A DNA stretch of 37,212 bases from Gammaproteobacteria bacterium (GCA_003228405.1 QIDK01000096.1:1-37212), one strand, 5' to 3'. Counted from the stretch's first letter, positions 1 through 7,809 are shown. Program-made: numbers and translations. The notes: generated from the sequence alone by a model not told the origin.

Positions 1-16
1 CCTGCAAACATATATT

Positions 17-105
17 CGTCATCTCCGAATGTTTGTGTCGGAGATCCAGAGGCTTAAAATGCTGTAAAGTCACTGGATTCCCGACACAGGCGTTCGGGAA
101 TGACG
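17..105. repeat. REP/BIME-like inverted pair: left arm 17-49, right arm 73-105
   Basis: Arm CGTCATCTCCGAATGTTTGTGTCGGAGATCCAG matches the reverse complement of CTGGATTCCCGACACAGGCGTTCGGGAATGACG at 26/33 positions. Each arm has its own perfect 8-bp hairpin. Confidence 0.85.
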
Positions 106-140
106 AGACCCCTAAGTAAATGGGGTAGCAATGATTTGAA

Positions 141-1520
141 TTATATCTCAGGTAAGGTCTTTCCCGGGTTTAGAATATTGTTTTTATCAAACACCTGTTT
201 AATCTGATGCATTAAATTAATTTCAGTTGCACCTAATTCTTTTTTTATAAAATCACGTTTTTCCAGCCCCACGCCATGCTCACCGGATAAGCTGCCATTT
301 AATTTTAAAACTAAATCAAATACATCATTCAGGCAATTTTCTGCGGCCTGCATTTCATTTTCATTATCCGGGTTTACCAGTAAGTTAACATGAATATTGC
401 CATTACCCGCATGACCAAAATTAACAATTTTTATTTTATGTATATTACTTAAGTCATTCAGCCCATTAATGAGGGGTGGAATATTTGAAACTGGAACTAC
501 CACATCTTCATTTATTTTTTTGGGTGCTATTTTTCTTAAAGAAGGTGACAGGGCCTTACGGGTTTGCCAAAGTGCAGCGGCATCTTCTTTAGTTTTTGCA
601 AGTTCGGTTGTTATGTGTCCGTCTACCTTGCATGCTGCAATGACTATTTCAGATTCTGTTTGAATGGTTTCCGCATGACCGTCGACTTCAATCATAAGCA
701 TGGCCGCCGCATTGTCTGGTAGTTCGGTAGAAGAATAATCCCGCACCATATCGAGCGCATTTTTATCCATAAATTCTAATGCGCAGGGGGTAACGGCCTG
801 CGCCATAATATTTGAGACGGCACGGGCCGCCGCATCTACACTTAAGTAACTGGATTTTAATGTATGTTTGGCAGTAGGCATGGGCAGCAGTTTTAATGTA
901 GCCTGGGTGATAAGTGCCAGATTGCCTTCTGAACCAATAATTAAACGAGTCAGATCATAGCCGACGACACCTTTTGAAGTGTGCGTGCCGCACTGAATGA
1001 TGTCCCCGTTACCGGTAACTGCGCGTAAACCTGAGGTGTTTTCACGGCAGGTGCCATATTTAACCGCACGGGGGCCGGCTGAGTTATAAGCTAAATTACC
1101 ACCCACGGTACAAAAGGCGGCGCTGGTAGGGTCAGGCGCCCAGAATAAGCCGTGCTCTGCTGCACACTGCTGAATTTCTAAATTGGTGACGCCAGGTTCT
1201 ACATCCATGCTGCGATTATCGGCTTCTATTTTGATGATTTTATTCATGCGTTCAAAAGAAATAATAAGTTCATTATTAACAGGAACGGTAGCACCTGTTG
1301 TGCCAGTACCCCTGCCTCTGCCAATAACTGGAATTTTATACTGATTGCATGCCACGATTATTTGCTGAACCTGCTGTTCGGTTTTTGGAAAGACAACCGC
1401 AACAGGTTGAGCCTGACGTCGACTATTATCATAACCGTAGGTCAGGCATTCGCTGGCATCAGTTAACATATTTTCAGCAGAAACTATTTTCTTTAGCTGT
1501 TTCAGGAAGGCTTTGTTCAT
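141..1520 (-). CDS. FAD-binding oxidoreductase of the GlcD / D-lactate dehydrogenase type
   Basis: FAD_binding_4 features (VIGRGRGTGTTGATVP, GSEGNLALIT) and C-terminal GHAGNGNIHVN and SGEHGVGLEKRDF. The ORF track starts at a GTG (1544); ATG at 1520 (MNKAFLKQL) is the likelier start. Confidence 0.88.
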   Translation of the reverse strand: MNKAFLKQLKKIVSAENMLTDASECLTYGYDNSRRQAQPVAVVFPKTEQQVQQIIVACNQYKIPVIGRGRGTGTTGATVPVNNELIISFERMNKIIKIEADNRSMDVEPGVTNLEIQQCAAEHGLFWAPDPTSAAFCTVGGNLAYNSAGPRAVKYGTCRENTSGLRAVTGNGDIIQCGTHTSKGVVGYDLTRLIIGSEGNLALITQATLKLLPMPTAKHTLKSSYLSVDAAARAVSNIMAQAVTPCALEFMDKNALDMVRDYSSTELPDNAAAMLMIEVDGHAETIQTESEIVIAACKVDGHITTELAKTKEDAAALWQTRKALSPSLRKIAPKKINEDVVVPVSNIPPLINGLNDLSNIHKIKIVNFGHAGNGNIHVNLLVNPDNENEMQAAENCLNDVFDLVLKLNGSLSGEHGVGLEKRDFIKKELGATEINLMHQIKQVFDKNNILNPGKTLPEI

Positions 1521-1529
1521 ATATTTATT

Positions 1530-1558
1530 AAAAATAAAAACCACGTCCTTAGGGCGTG
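1530..1558 (-). terminator. Terminator- or attenuator-like hairpin just upstream of the FAD oxidase ATG
   Basis: On the minus strand: CACGCCC TAA GGACGTG followed by GGTTTTTATTTTT. Confidence 0.45.
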
Positions 1559-1591
1559 AAACAGGCTTTAGACTATTGCCTTAAAATGTCT

Positions 1592-1623
1592 GTCATCCCC
1601 GAATGCTTGTGTCGGGGATCCAG
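1592..1623. repeat. Single arm of the same REP-like family as 17-105
   Basis: GTCATCCCCGAATGCTTGTGTCGGGGATCCAG, with internal hairpin ATCCCCGA...TCGGGGAT. Confidence 0.85.
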
Positions 1624-1651
1624 CGTCTTTACGTTGTTCGAAGTCGTTGAG

Positions 1652-2272
1652 TTAGCTACCGATAAGTTGCGAATCTACCAGGTCACCTAAACAGTGAATA
1701 ATTAATAAATGTGCTTCCTGAATGCGTACAGGTGAGTCTGAACTGACTCGAATTTCAATGTCATCATGCTGTAATCGGGCACTAACTTCTCCGCCATTTT
1801 GCCCCGTAAGTGCAATTATTTTTATATTTCGTTCATGGGCTGTATCGACGGCACTGACTATATTGCCAGAATTACCCGAAGTGGTGATAATTAATAAAAG
1901 GTCTTCTTCCTGCCCCAGTGCGGCAATCTGTCTTGAAAATATCTGGTCATAATTATAGTCATTTGCTATAGAGGTAAGAATAGAGGTGTCAGTAGAAAGT
2001 GCAATAGCCGGTAAACCGGGGCGTTCCATCTGAAAACGGTTCAGCATTTTTGATGAAAATAACTGTGCTACACCAGCCGACCCACCATTGCCACAGGATA
2101 ATATTTTGCCGCCGGATAAAAGACTATGGGTCATTAGCTGCGCAGCCAGTGCAATGGTGTTCAGGCTGCTATCCAGGGTGCGTTGTATGGTTCTGGTATT
2201 TTCAGTAAAGTTTTTTTCTATAATTTCAGTCAGGTTCATATTTTTATCAGAAAGCGTTTTGAATCCACTCAA
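1652..2272 (-). CDS. diaA: SIS-domain protein of the DiaA / phosphoheptose isomerase-like family
   Basis: SIS signatures (ILSCGNGGSAGVAQLFSSKMLNRF, ITTSGNSGNIVSAVDTA); next to yraN and lpoA as in E. coli. Start may be the internal Met (MNLTEII, 2239). Confidence 0.8.
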   Translation of the reverse strand: MSGFKTLSDKNMNLTEIIEKNFTENTRTIQRTLDSSLNTIALAAQLMTHSLLSGGKILSCGNGGSAGVAQLFSSKMLNRFQMERPGLPAIALSTDTSILTSIANDYNYDQIFSRQIAALGQEEDLLLIITTSGNSGNIVSAVDTAHERNIKIIALTGQNGGEVSARLQHDDIEIRVSSDSPVRIQEAHLLIIHCLGDLVDSQLIGS

Positions 2273-2615
2273 TAGTTAAATTTTTATTTTCACCCGTTAT
2301 GGCAATAACATCAAAGCGGGCATTAAATTCTCGACCTTTTTTCTGCATATAATAGAGTGCAGTTTTGCGTATTTTCTGCTGCTTGTTCGGTGTTATGCTT
2401 TCTTTTGCACCACCGTAGTCGAGGTTTTTCCGGTAGCGAACTTCTATAAAAACCAGAGTGTCATGGTGTTGCATAATAAGGTCTACTTCACCATGGCGAC
2501 TATGGAAGTTTTTATCAATTAAATTTAAACCATTTTTCCTTAAATGGTTGTAGGCCAGTTCTTCAGCAGCTCGGCCTTTACTGGATCGAGTGCTGAACGG
2601 GGTGAGTTTCATCAA
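2247..2615 (-). CDS. yraN: YraN / UPF0102 endonuclease-like protein
   Basis: G+AAEELAYNHLRKNG..., RHGEVDLIMQHHDTLVFIEVRYR; conserved position between lpoA and diaA. Confidence 0.93.
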   Translation of the reverse strand: MMKLTPFSTRSSKGRAAEELAYNHLRKNGLNLIDKNFHSRHGEVDLIMQHHDTLVFIEVRYRKNLDYGGAKESITPNKQQKIRKTALYYMQKKGREFNARFDVIAITGENKNLTIEWIQNAF

Positions 2616-4479
2616 GGCTTAAATTAACAGGTAAGGTATTAATGTCAATTAATCTGGGGATGCCACGATCAAACTGTGCCCATAATAGTTCACGGTGAAT
2701 ACGGTTGAATGGATCAAGGTATAAGTTGCCGGTTTGTCCTGAAAAACGTTCATAGCTTTTTCCCTGGAGTCGACCCAGAAAGGGAATTAAATTATAGGCA
2801 TCTACGCCGAGTGCAAAAAAGCGGGTATAACGCAGCTGCTCGGGCCAGTAGTTGATTAACGATTGTTTAGATTTGCCAGGCTTGTTCAGTATCCATGGCA
2901 TATCTAAAAAATTCAGGTCATCTATATCCCGGTCTGCCTGCTTGTTCAGTTGCCCGGTAAATGCATGGGATGTGGCATACACCGGGATTTCACCTGCATA
3001 GTGAAATTTAAACTGTGGTTTTAGCTGACGCGCATCTTTTGGTGTTGCTGCCATAAAAATCATATCCACATCCTGTCTTCGGTAGGGGATAAACTGCATT
3101 TTAGCGCGCATTACATTTTGAATACTTCGGTATCGACTATAGCTTTGGCGGATATTCAGCATGTTCTGTATGGGACGCTTAAAATCATTTTCATCAGGCG
3201 TGTAGGTTTGTACGCTAACGACCTTACCACCCAGCTCTTCAAATCGCTGCTGGAAAGCATTGCGTAGTCGTTCACCCCAGGCACCTTCAGGTACTAGCAC
3301 GGCCGCATGGGTATGCGCCTGGCGAAAGGCCATTTCAGCTGACTGGCGTGCTTCATCTTCTGGCAGTAAACCAAACTGAAACAGCCTGTTGCTGGTTTTG
3401 GCCGGCGTGCTGGCATAATTTAGGGTGAGGGTGGGAACCTCTAACTCTGATGTGCGGGTAAGAATATCCACAGCAGATTTAAGAAATGGCCCTATAATAA
3501 AATCTGCGCCCTGATCGGCAGCCTTTTTATAGTAATTCCAGATAGCGGCCTGGTTTTCACCTGTGTCAATGAAGCTGATTCTGGGTTGAAATTTTTTGTC
3601 AGGGTGCTGGTAGTAGGACGACATAATGCCATCACGAATTGCGCTGGCAACCTGTGCGTACCTGCCACTTAATGGCAGTAACACAACAATATGCTGCGGC
3701 TGTTCAATGAGCTCAATCTGTTTGTTGCCGAGTTCTTTAATAAATACCCTCGCTGCCGGGTGTTGCGGGTATTTCTGTCGCCATCGATAAATGCCATCCT
3801 GCAGAAACTGCCAGTCGACCTGACCCCGTTTGGCAATGGTCGCTAACTCAACCCAGCCAAGAAAATCAGAATTGAGCGGGGCACTACTGATTTGCAGCAG
3901 GCTGGTTTTTGGCAGCAGGGAGAGTGCCTCCCAGATGGCCTGATGGTTTAGTTCCTGATCAAATGGATCACTTAACAGCTTATCCATCTGTACGCGGGTT
4001 TTGGCAGATTCCAGCGGGTAGCCTGCATCCAGAAAGGCTGTTGCCCGGATACGCATTAATCTGAGCTGCTGTTCAGCGGGAAGAATGCGGGCGATATTTA
4101 ACTGTCTTAATGCATCCCGGGCATTGCCCCGTCTAAGTTCTATTGCAGCCGTGAGCAGCCTGATTTCTACCGAATCCTCGGGGCTAATTAACTCGGAATT
4201 TATTTCAGATAGCTGTTTTTCGGCCAGATCAAACTGTTTTTGCAAAATAAGAATCTGGGCTGCTTTTAGCAGATGCTGGTTTCGAGCAAAACCAGTGGAA
4301 AAGGCCGCTAACGCAATATATTTATCAGCTGACTCGACAATCTCGTCTGCGGCAGTTGCGTCTGTTATGGCTTGATCAGGCTCGGCATCGCCGATAATAC
4401 GATCTTTGGGTGCGCAACCGTAAAAACTCAGGCCGATGATTATAAGTAGGCTAAATCGAAAAAGTAATGTCATTATCAA
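2578..4479 (-). CDS. lpoA: LppC-family lipoprotein, PBP1A activator LpoA
   Basis: Lipobox (LSFYGC); C-terminal periplasmic-binding-like domain (HIVVLLPLSGRYAQVASAIRDGI); divergent from rsmI. Confidence 0.92.
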   Translation of the reverse strand: MIMTLLFRFSLLIIIGLSFYGCAPKDRIIGDAEPDQAITDATAADEIVESADKYIALAAFSTGFARNQHLLKAAQILILQKQFDLAEKQLSEINSELISPEDSVEIRLLTAAIELRRGNARDALRQLNIARILPAEQQLRLMRIRATAFLDAGYPLESAKTRVQMDKLLSDPFDQELNHQAIWEALSLLPKTSLLQISSAPLNSDFLGWVELATIAKRGQVDWQFLQDGIYRWRQKYPQHPAARVFIKELGNKQIELIEQPQHIVVLLPLSGRYAQVASAIRDGIMSSYYQHPDKKFQPRISFIDTGENQAAIWNYYKKAADQGADFIIGPFLKSAVDILTRTSELEVPTLTLNYASTPAKTSNRLFQFGLLPEDEARQSAEMAFRQAHTHAAVLVPEGAWGERLRNAFQQRFEELGGKVVSVQTYTPDENDFKRPIQNMLNIRQSYSRYRSIQNVMRAKMQFIPYRRQDVDMIFMAATPKDARQLKPQFKFHYAGEIPVYATSHAFTGQLNKQADRDIDDLNFLDMPWILNKPGKSKQSLINYWPEQLRYTRFFALGVDAYNLIPFLGRLQGKSYERFSGQTGNLYLDPFNRIHRELLWAQFDRGIPRLIDINTLPVNLSLDETHPVQHSIQ

Positions 4480-4637
4480 ATGGTGTAGTTAACTGATGTT
4501 ATTATAGTGGTGTGGTGTTATTCAATTGATTGAAGAGCCACTAACGCCACAAACCAGGGCGAAGCTAACAGCCTCTCTTCGGGCTCAATCGTCAAACAAT
4601 TTAATGTAGAGTATCAGTTTTGGAGAAGCAACTGTCA

Positions 4638-5477
4638 ATGAATCAGGGCACACTTTATGTCATTGCTACCCCAATTGGCAACAGGGCCGATATGGGGGGA
4701 CGGGCAATTTCAGTATTAAAGCAGGTTGACTTAATTGCAGCTGAAGATACAAGGCATAGTAAAATACTACTCCAGCACTATAATATTAACGTGCCAATGC
4801 AGGCCTATCATGACCATAATGAAGAGCAGGCAACCCCTAAATTAATTCAGAGACTGCAGGCAGGAGAGAATATTGCGCTCATCTCTGATGCGGGTACGCC
4901 GCTATTAAGTGACCCGGGTTACCGCCTGGTAAAGGCGGCTCATGAGGTATCTATTAAGGTTAGCCCCATTCCAGGTGCCTGTGCGGCAGTGGCTGCGCTA
5001 TCCGTATCCGGCCTGGCAACAGATCGGTTTATGTTTGCAGGTTTTCCGCCTCATAAACAGGCAGCAAGGCTGAATTTTTATCAGGAATTTGAGGGCCAGC
5101 TTGCAACACTGGTGTTTTATGAATCCAGTCACCGTGTGCTGGCCTCAGTAAAAGACCTGCAGCAGGTTTTTGGAGGGCATCGCCGGGTAGTGCTGGCCAG
5201 AGAAATTAGTAAGCTTTTTGAAACTGTTCACAGTAGTACCTTGTCTGAACTGGTAGTATATATACAGACAGATGCTAATCAGCAAAAAGGCGAGTTCGTT
5301 ATTGTGCTAGAAGGCGCTGAGCAGCAAGTGAATGCACAGTCTGCAGAGCTGGAGCAGGTATTGAAGATTTTATTAGCAGAATTACCGGTTAAGCAGGCCA
5401 GTCAACTGGCTGCAAAAATCACTGGAATGAAAAAAAATATGGCATATAAGCTGGCCCTGAAAATAGCTGCTAAGTAA
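4638..5477 (+). CDS. rsmI: 16S rRNA (cytidine-2'-O)-methyltransferase RsmI
   Basis: GTLYVIATPIGN, LIAAEDTRHSKILL, LISDAGTPLLSDPGYRLV. ATG at 4638 with upstream GGAG; the track starts at TTG 4620. Confidence 0.96.
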   Translation: MNQGTLYVIATPIGNRADMGGRAISVLKQVDLIAAEDTRHSKILLQHYNINVPMQAYHDHNEEQATPKLIQRLQAGENIALISDAGTPLLSDPGYRLVKAAHEVSIKVSPIPGACAAVAALSVSGLATDRFMFAGFPPHKQAARLNFYQEFEGQLATLVFYESSHRVLASVKDLQQVFGGHRRVVLAREISKLFETVHSSTLSELVVYIQTDANQQKGEFVIVLEGAEQQVNAQSAELEQVLKILLAELPVKQASQLAAKITGMKKNMAYKLALKIAAK

Positions 5478-5854
5478 TTGAAAAATGTATATATATCGAA
5501 GGTAACACGCATAAGAATAGTCTTTTTGTCGAAATAATTTACACTTTTTATGTGGTCGTAAGTGTTTGATATTTAACTAAATAATAAAAACACTAAAAAA
5601 TAGCTTGAAATTATTAGAAAACCATGTCGATTAATTTTACATAATGGGTTAATATATAAAACGTTTGAATTTGTATTTTTTTGTAAGGTGTTGGTTTTTA
5701 AGTAAATATGAAAATGGGTATGGGCTGTGCTAGTAAGCAACTACAGGGCTTGCAGCCGATGGCGCAAAACGAATCATTAAAAACAGAAAAGCGGCCATAA
5801 AATACAGGTCTGCAATACATCTAAATGAAAAAAATATTAGTTTGCCAGGTGTTT

Positions 5855-5875
5855 TGATTGATGCTTGATCAATCA
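5855..5875. promoter_or_regulatory. Perfect palindrome just upstream of the first paralogue
   Basis: TGATTGAT-GCTTG-ATCAATCA, 8-bp perfect arms, about 20 bp before the putative SD AGGTGGGG (5895-5902). Confidence 0.5.
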
Positions 5876-5909
5876 GATACATAATCCGTTTTTTAGGTGG
5901 GGTTTCAAT

Positions 5910-6383
5910 ATGGCACCATTACAAGCAGTATATGAAGATTTTAGCGCATGTTGCGATGAGTTTGTTGAAGGGGTTAACTACCTTAAAGACCGCGCAATGC
6001 CAAAGGCGGTTAATCGTTTCCAGCAGGCATATGAGTCAGTCGACCGAGCTGATGTTTATCATAATAAATATGCTTCATATTGTGGCCTTGCCCGAGTTCT
6101 TTCCGGGGATGCAACGGGTCTGGAAATGTGTCGTCATGCATCAAAAAGTGAATTACATGATGGTGATGTCTATTTAAATCTCGCACGTGCCGAGTGGTTT
6201 TATGAAAATCGTAAAGCAGTGGTTATTGCTCTTAAGAAAGGTCTGCAAATTGATAACCGTCATCCGGGTTTGCGTCAGATGCGTGAACAACTGGGTATCA
6301 GACAACGTAGCTCATTGCCATTTTTACCGCGGACACATCCGCTAAATCATGCCATTGGCAAATTAATGCGACATAATAATTAA
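5910..6383 (+). CDS. Uncharacterised TPR-like protein, paralogue 1
   Basis: Starts MAPLQAVYEDF at ATG 5910 behind AGGTGGGG. TPR-like helices (KAVNRFQQAYES, GDVYLNLARAEWFYENRKAVVIALKKGLQID). Aligns without gaps to the next ORF. Confidence 0.88.
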   Translation: MAPLQAVYEDFSACCDEFVEGVNYLKDRAMPKAVNRFQQAYESVDRADVYHNKYASYCGLARVLSGDATGLEMCRHASKSELHDGDVYLNLARAEWFYENRKAVVIALKKGLQIDNRHPGLRQMREQLGIRQRSSLPFLPRTHPLNHAIGKLMRHNN

Positions 6384-6446
6384 GCGTGGTCAAACTAAAA
6401 TAAAGCAGGATATATATCTGTAACAATAATAAGTATTAGCGTGGTT

Positions 6447-6477
6447 GGCCACAGGTGTTTCATCTGTGGCTTTTTTT
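6447..6477 (+). terminator. Rho-independent terminator after paralogue 1
   Basis: GCCACAGGTG TTT CATCTGTGGC followed by TTTTTTT. Confidence 0.88.
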
Positions 6478-6490
6478 CAGTCGATATTTA

Positions 6491-6559
6491 AACCCGGGTC
6501 TTAACATGGGTGCGTACTGATTATTCTGTAAATTCGAAAACCCATGAAGTATCCGGGTT
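6491..6559. promoter_or_regulatory. Nested inverted repeat upstream of paralogue 2 (structured leader or operator)
   Basis: AACCCGG (6491-6497) pairs CCGGGTT (6553-6559); CATGGGT (6505-6511) pairs ACCCATG (6540-6546). Both pairs are perfect and centred at about 6525. Confidence 0.55.
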
Positions 6560-6605
6560 AATTCAATACCTGTTTAAACTTTAGCGTTTTTGAAATGGAA
6601 AAAAT

Positions 6606-7091
6606 ATGGATATAGAAAACTTAACCTATTCGGATTACAGTCTTTGTACTCCAAACTTTATCAATGGCATCGAATTTCTCAAGCGTGGCATGATCTCCCA
6701 GGCCAGTCATAGTTTTGAAATGGCCTATGAACAAACGTCGTATAATGATGCCCATTATAATAAATATGCTTCATTTTGTGGCTATACCCGCGTACTGAAT
6801 GGTGACCGGGGTGGTTTAACTATCTGTCGTGAAGTGGCGCGTAATGAAATGCATGATGGCGATGTATTTTATAATCTGGCTAAATCTGAATGGCATTTCA
6901 AAGATCGAAAGCGCACAGTGTTATCATTAAAGAAGGGATTGAAAATAGATTCTATGCATCCAGGTATGCGTGAGTTTAGAAATGATCTGGGTGTCAGAAA
7001 AAGTACTCCCATAGGTTTTCTACCCAGAAATCATGGCATAAATAATAAAGTAGGCAGGTTCTTTAGAAAGGAGCGCCAGGAACAACAATAA
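6606..7091 (+). CDS. Uncharacterised TPR-like protein, paralogue 2
   Basis: About 67/147 identical residues with paralogue 1 by hand, ungapped. Shared blocks NKYAS(Y/F)CG, HDGDV, LKKGL.ID, HPG, FLPR.H. Confidence 0.88.
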   Translation: MDIENLTYSDYSLCTPNFINGIEFLKRGMISQASHSFEMAYEQTSYNDAHYNKYASFCGYTRVLNGDRGGLTICREVARNEMHDGDVFYNLAKSEWHFKDRKRTVLSLKKGLKIDSMHPGMREFRNDLGVRKSTPIGFLPRNHGINNKVGRFFRKERQEQQ

Positions 7092-7202
7092 AGCCTGATG
7101 ATAATGCATATAAGCACGAGAGTATGCAAAAAGAAATGCCTGGCAGGTTGAAAATCATGCTGAGCTGACCCAGCTGTGATTTTCGTCCTGTATCATAATC
7201 TT

Positions 7203-7233
7203 TTGATTTTACAGTATATTTTTATGTTATAGT
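7203..7233 (+). promoter_or_regulatory. Candidate sigma70-type promoter of rnpB
   Basis: TATAGT at 7228-7233, 6 bp before the rnpB 5' end; weak -35 candidate TTGATT at 7203-7208 with long spacing. Confidence 0.45.
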
Positions 7234-7239
7234 GTCTTT

Positions 7240-7621
7240 GAAGCTGGCTGGGCAATCGCTGTGTGATTTTTCCCTGTGGAATTTTGCAGAGAGGAAAGTC
7301 CGGGCTCCAAAGGGCAGGGTGCCAGGTAACGCCTGGGGGGTGTAGTGCCCACGGCTAGTGCAGCAGAAAGATACCGCCTCGGTTTACTATTTTTAGTGGG
7401 CTGGGGTAAGGGTGAAATGGTGCGGTAAGAGCGCACCGCGTTAACGGGTAACCGTTGCGGCAAGGTAAACCCCACCTGGAGCAAGACCAAATAGAGAAGC
7501 TGAGGCGTGGCCCGCGCTGCTTCTGGGTAGGTCGCTTGAGGCGCATAGTGATGTGCGTCCTAGATGAATGATTGTCACAACTTCGGTTGTACAGAACCCG
7601 GCTTACAGGCCAGCTTCACTT
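7240..7621 (+). ncRNA. rnpB: RNase P RNA, bacterial type A
   Basis: GAGGAAAGTCCGGGCTCC, AGGGCAGGGTGCCAGGTAACGCCTGGGGGG, ACAGAACCCGGCTTA; terminal helix GAAGCTGGC / GCCAGCTTC. Confidence 0.97.
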
Positions 7622-7631
7622 TATTTCCGCT

Positions 7632-7748
7632 GATAACTCAGCTTACCCCTGTGCGACGCCATATCTGCGTTGAAAAATGGACACTTACATGTGTAAGCTC
7701 ACATTTTCCGCCTTGATCTGACGCCGCACAGGGGCAACCTGAGTCATC
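7632..7748. repeat. Long palindromic intergenic element, copy A
   Basis: Arms 7632-7660 and 7720-7748 are complementary at 24/29. The inner part AAAATGGACACTTACATGTGTAAGCTCACATTTT is also near-palindromic. A diverged partial copy lies near 27211-27303. Confidence 0.85.
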
Positions 7749-7778
7749 GCTCTCCTTGTTACGTGTTCAGTCCTTGTT

Positions 7779-7809
7779 CTCAGGCTTTGCCTGAGGGCCC
7801 CTTTTTATT
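7779..7809 (+). terminator. Probable intrinsic terminator downstream of rnpB
   Basis: CTCAGGC TTT GCCTGAG then GGCCCCTTTTTATT. The T-tract is offset by a few bases. Confidence 0.55.

Noticed and set aside
5723-5798. Considered a c-di-GMP-I (GEMM) riboswitch because of GC-rich stems and GCAAA-like text
   Set aside because: The conserved GEMM core and tetraloop-receptor elements could not be placed; kept only as an unassigned structured leader.
7227-7546. Minus-strand ORFs of 87 and 63 aa
   Set aside because: They overlap rnpB, whose structural RNA signature is unambiguous.
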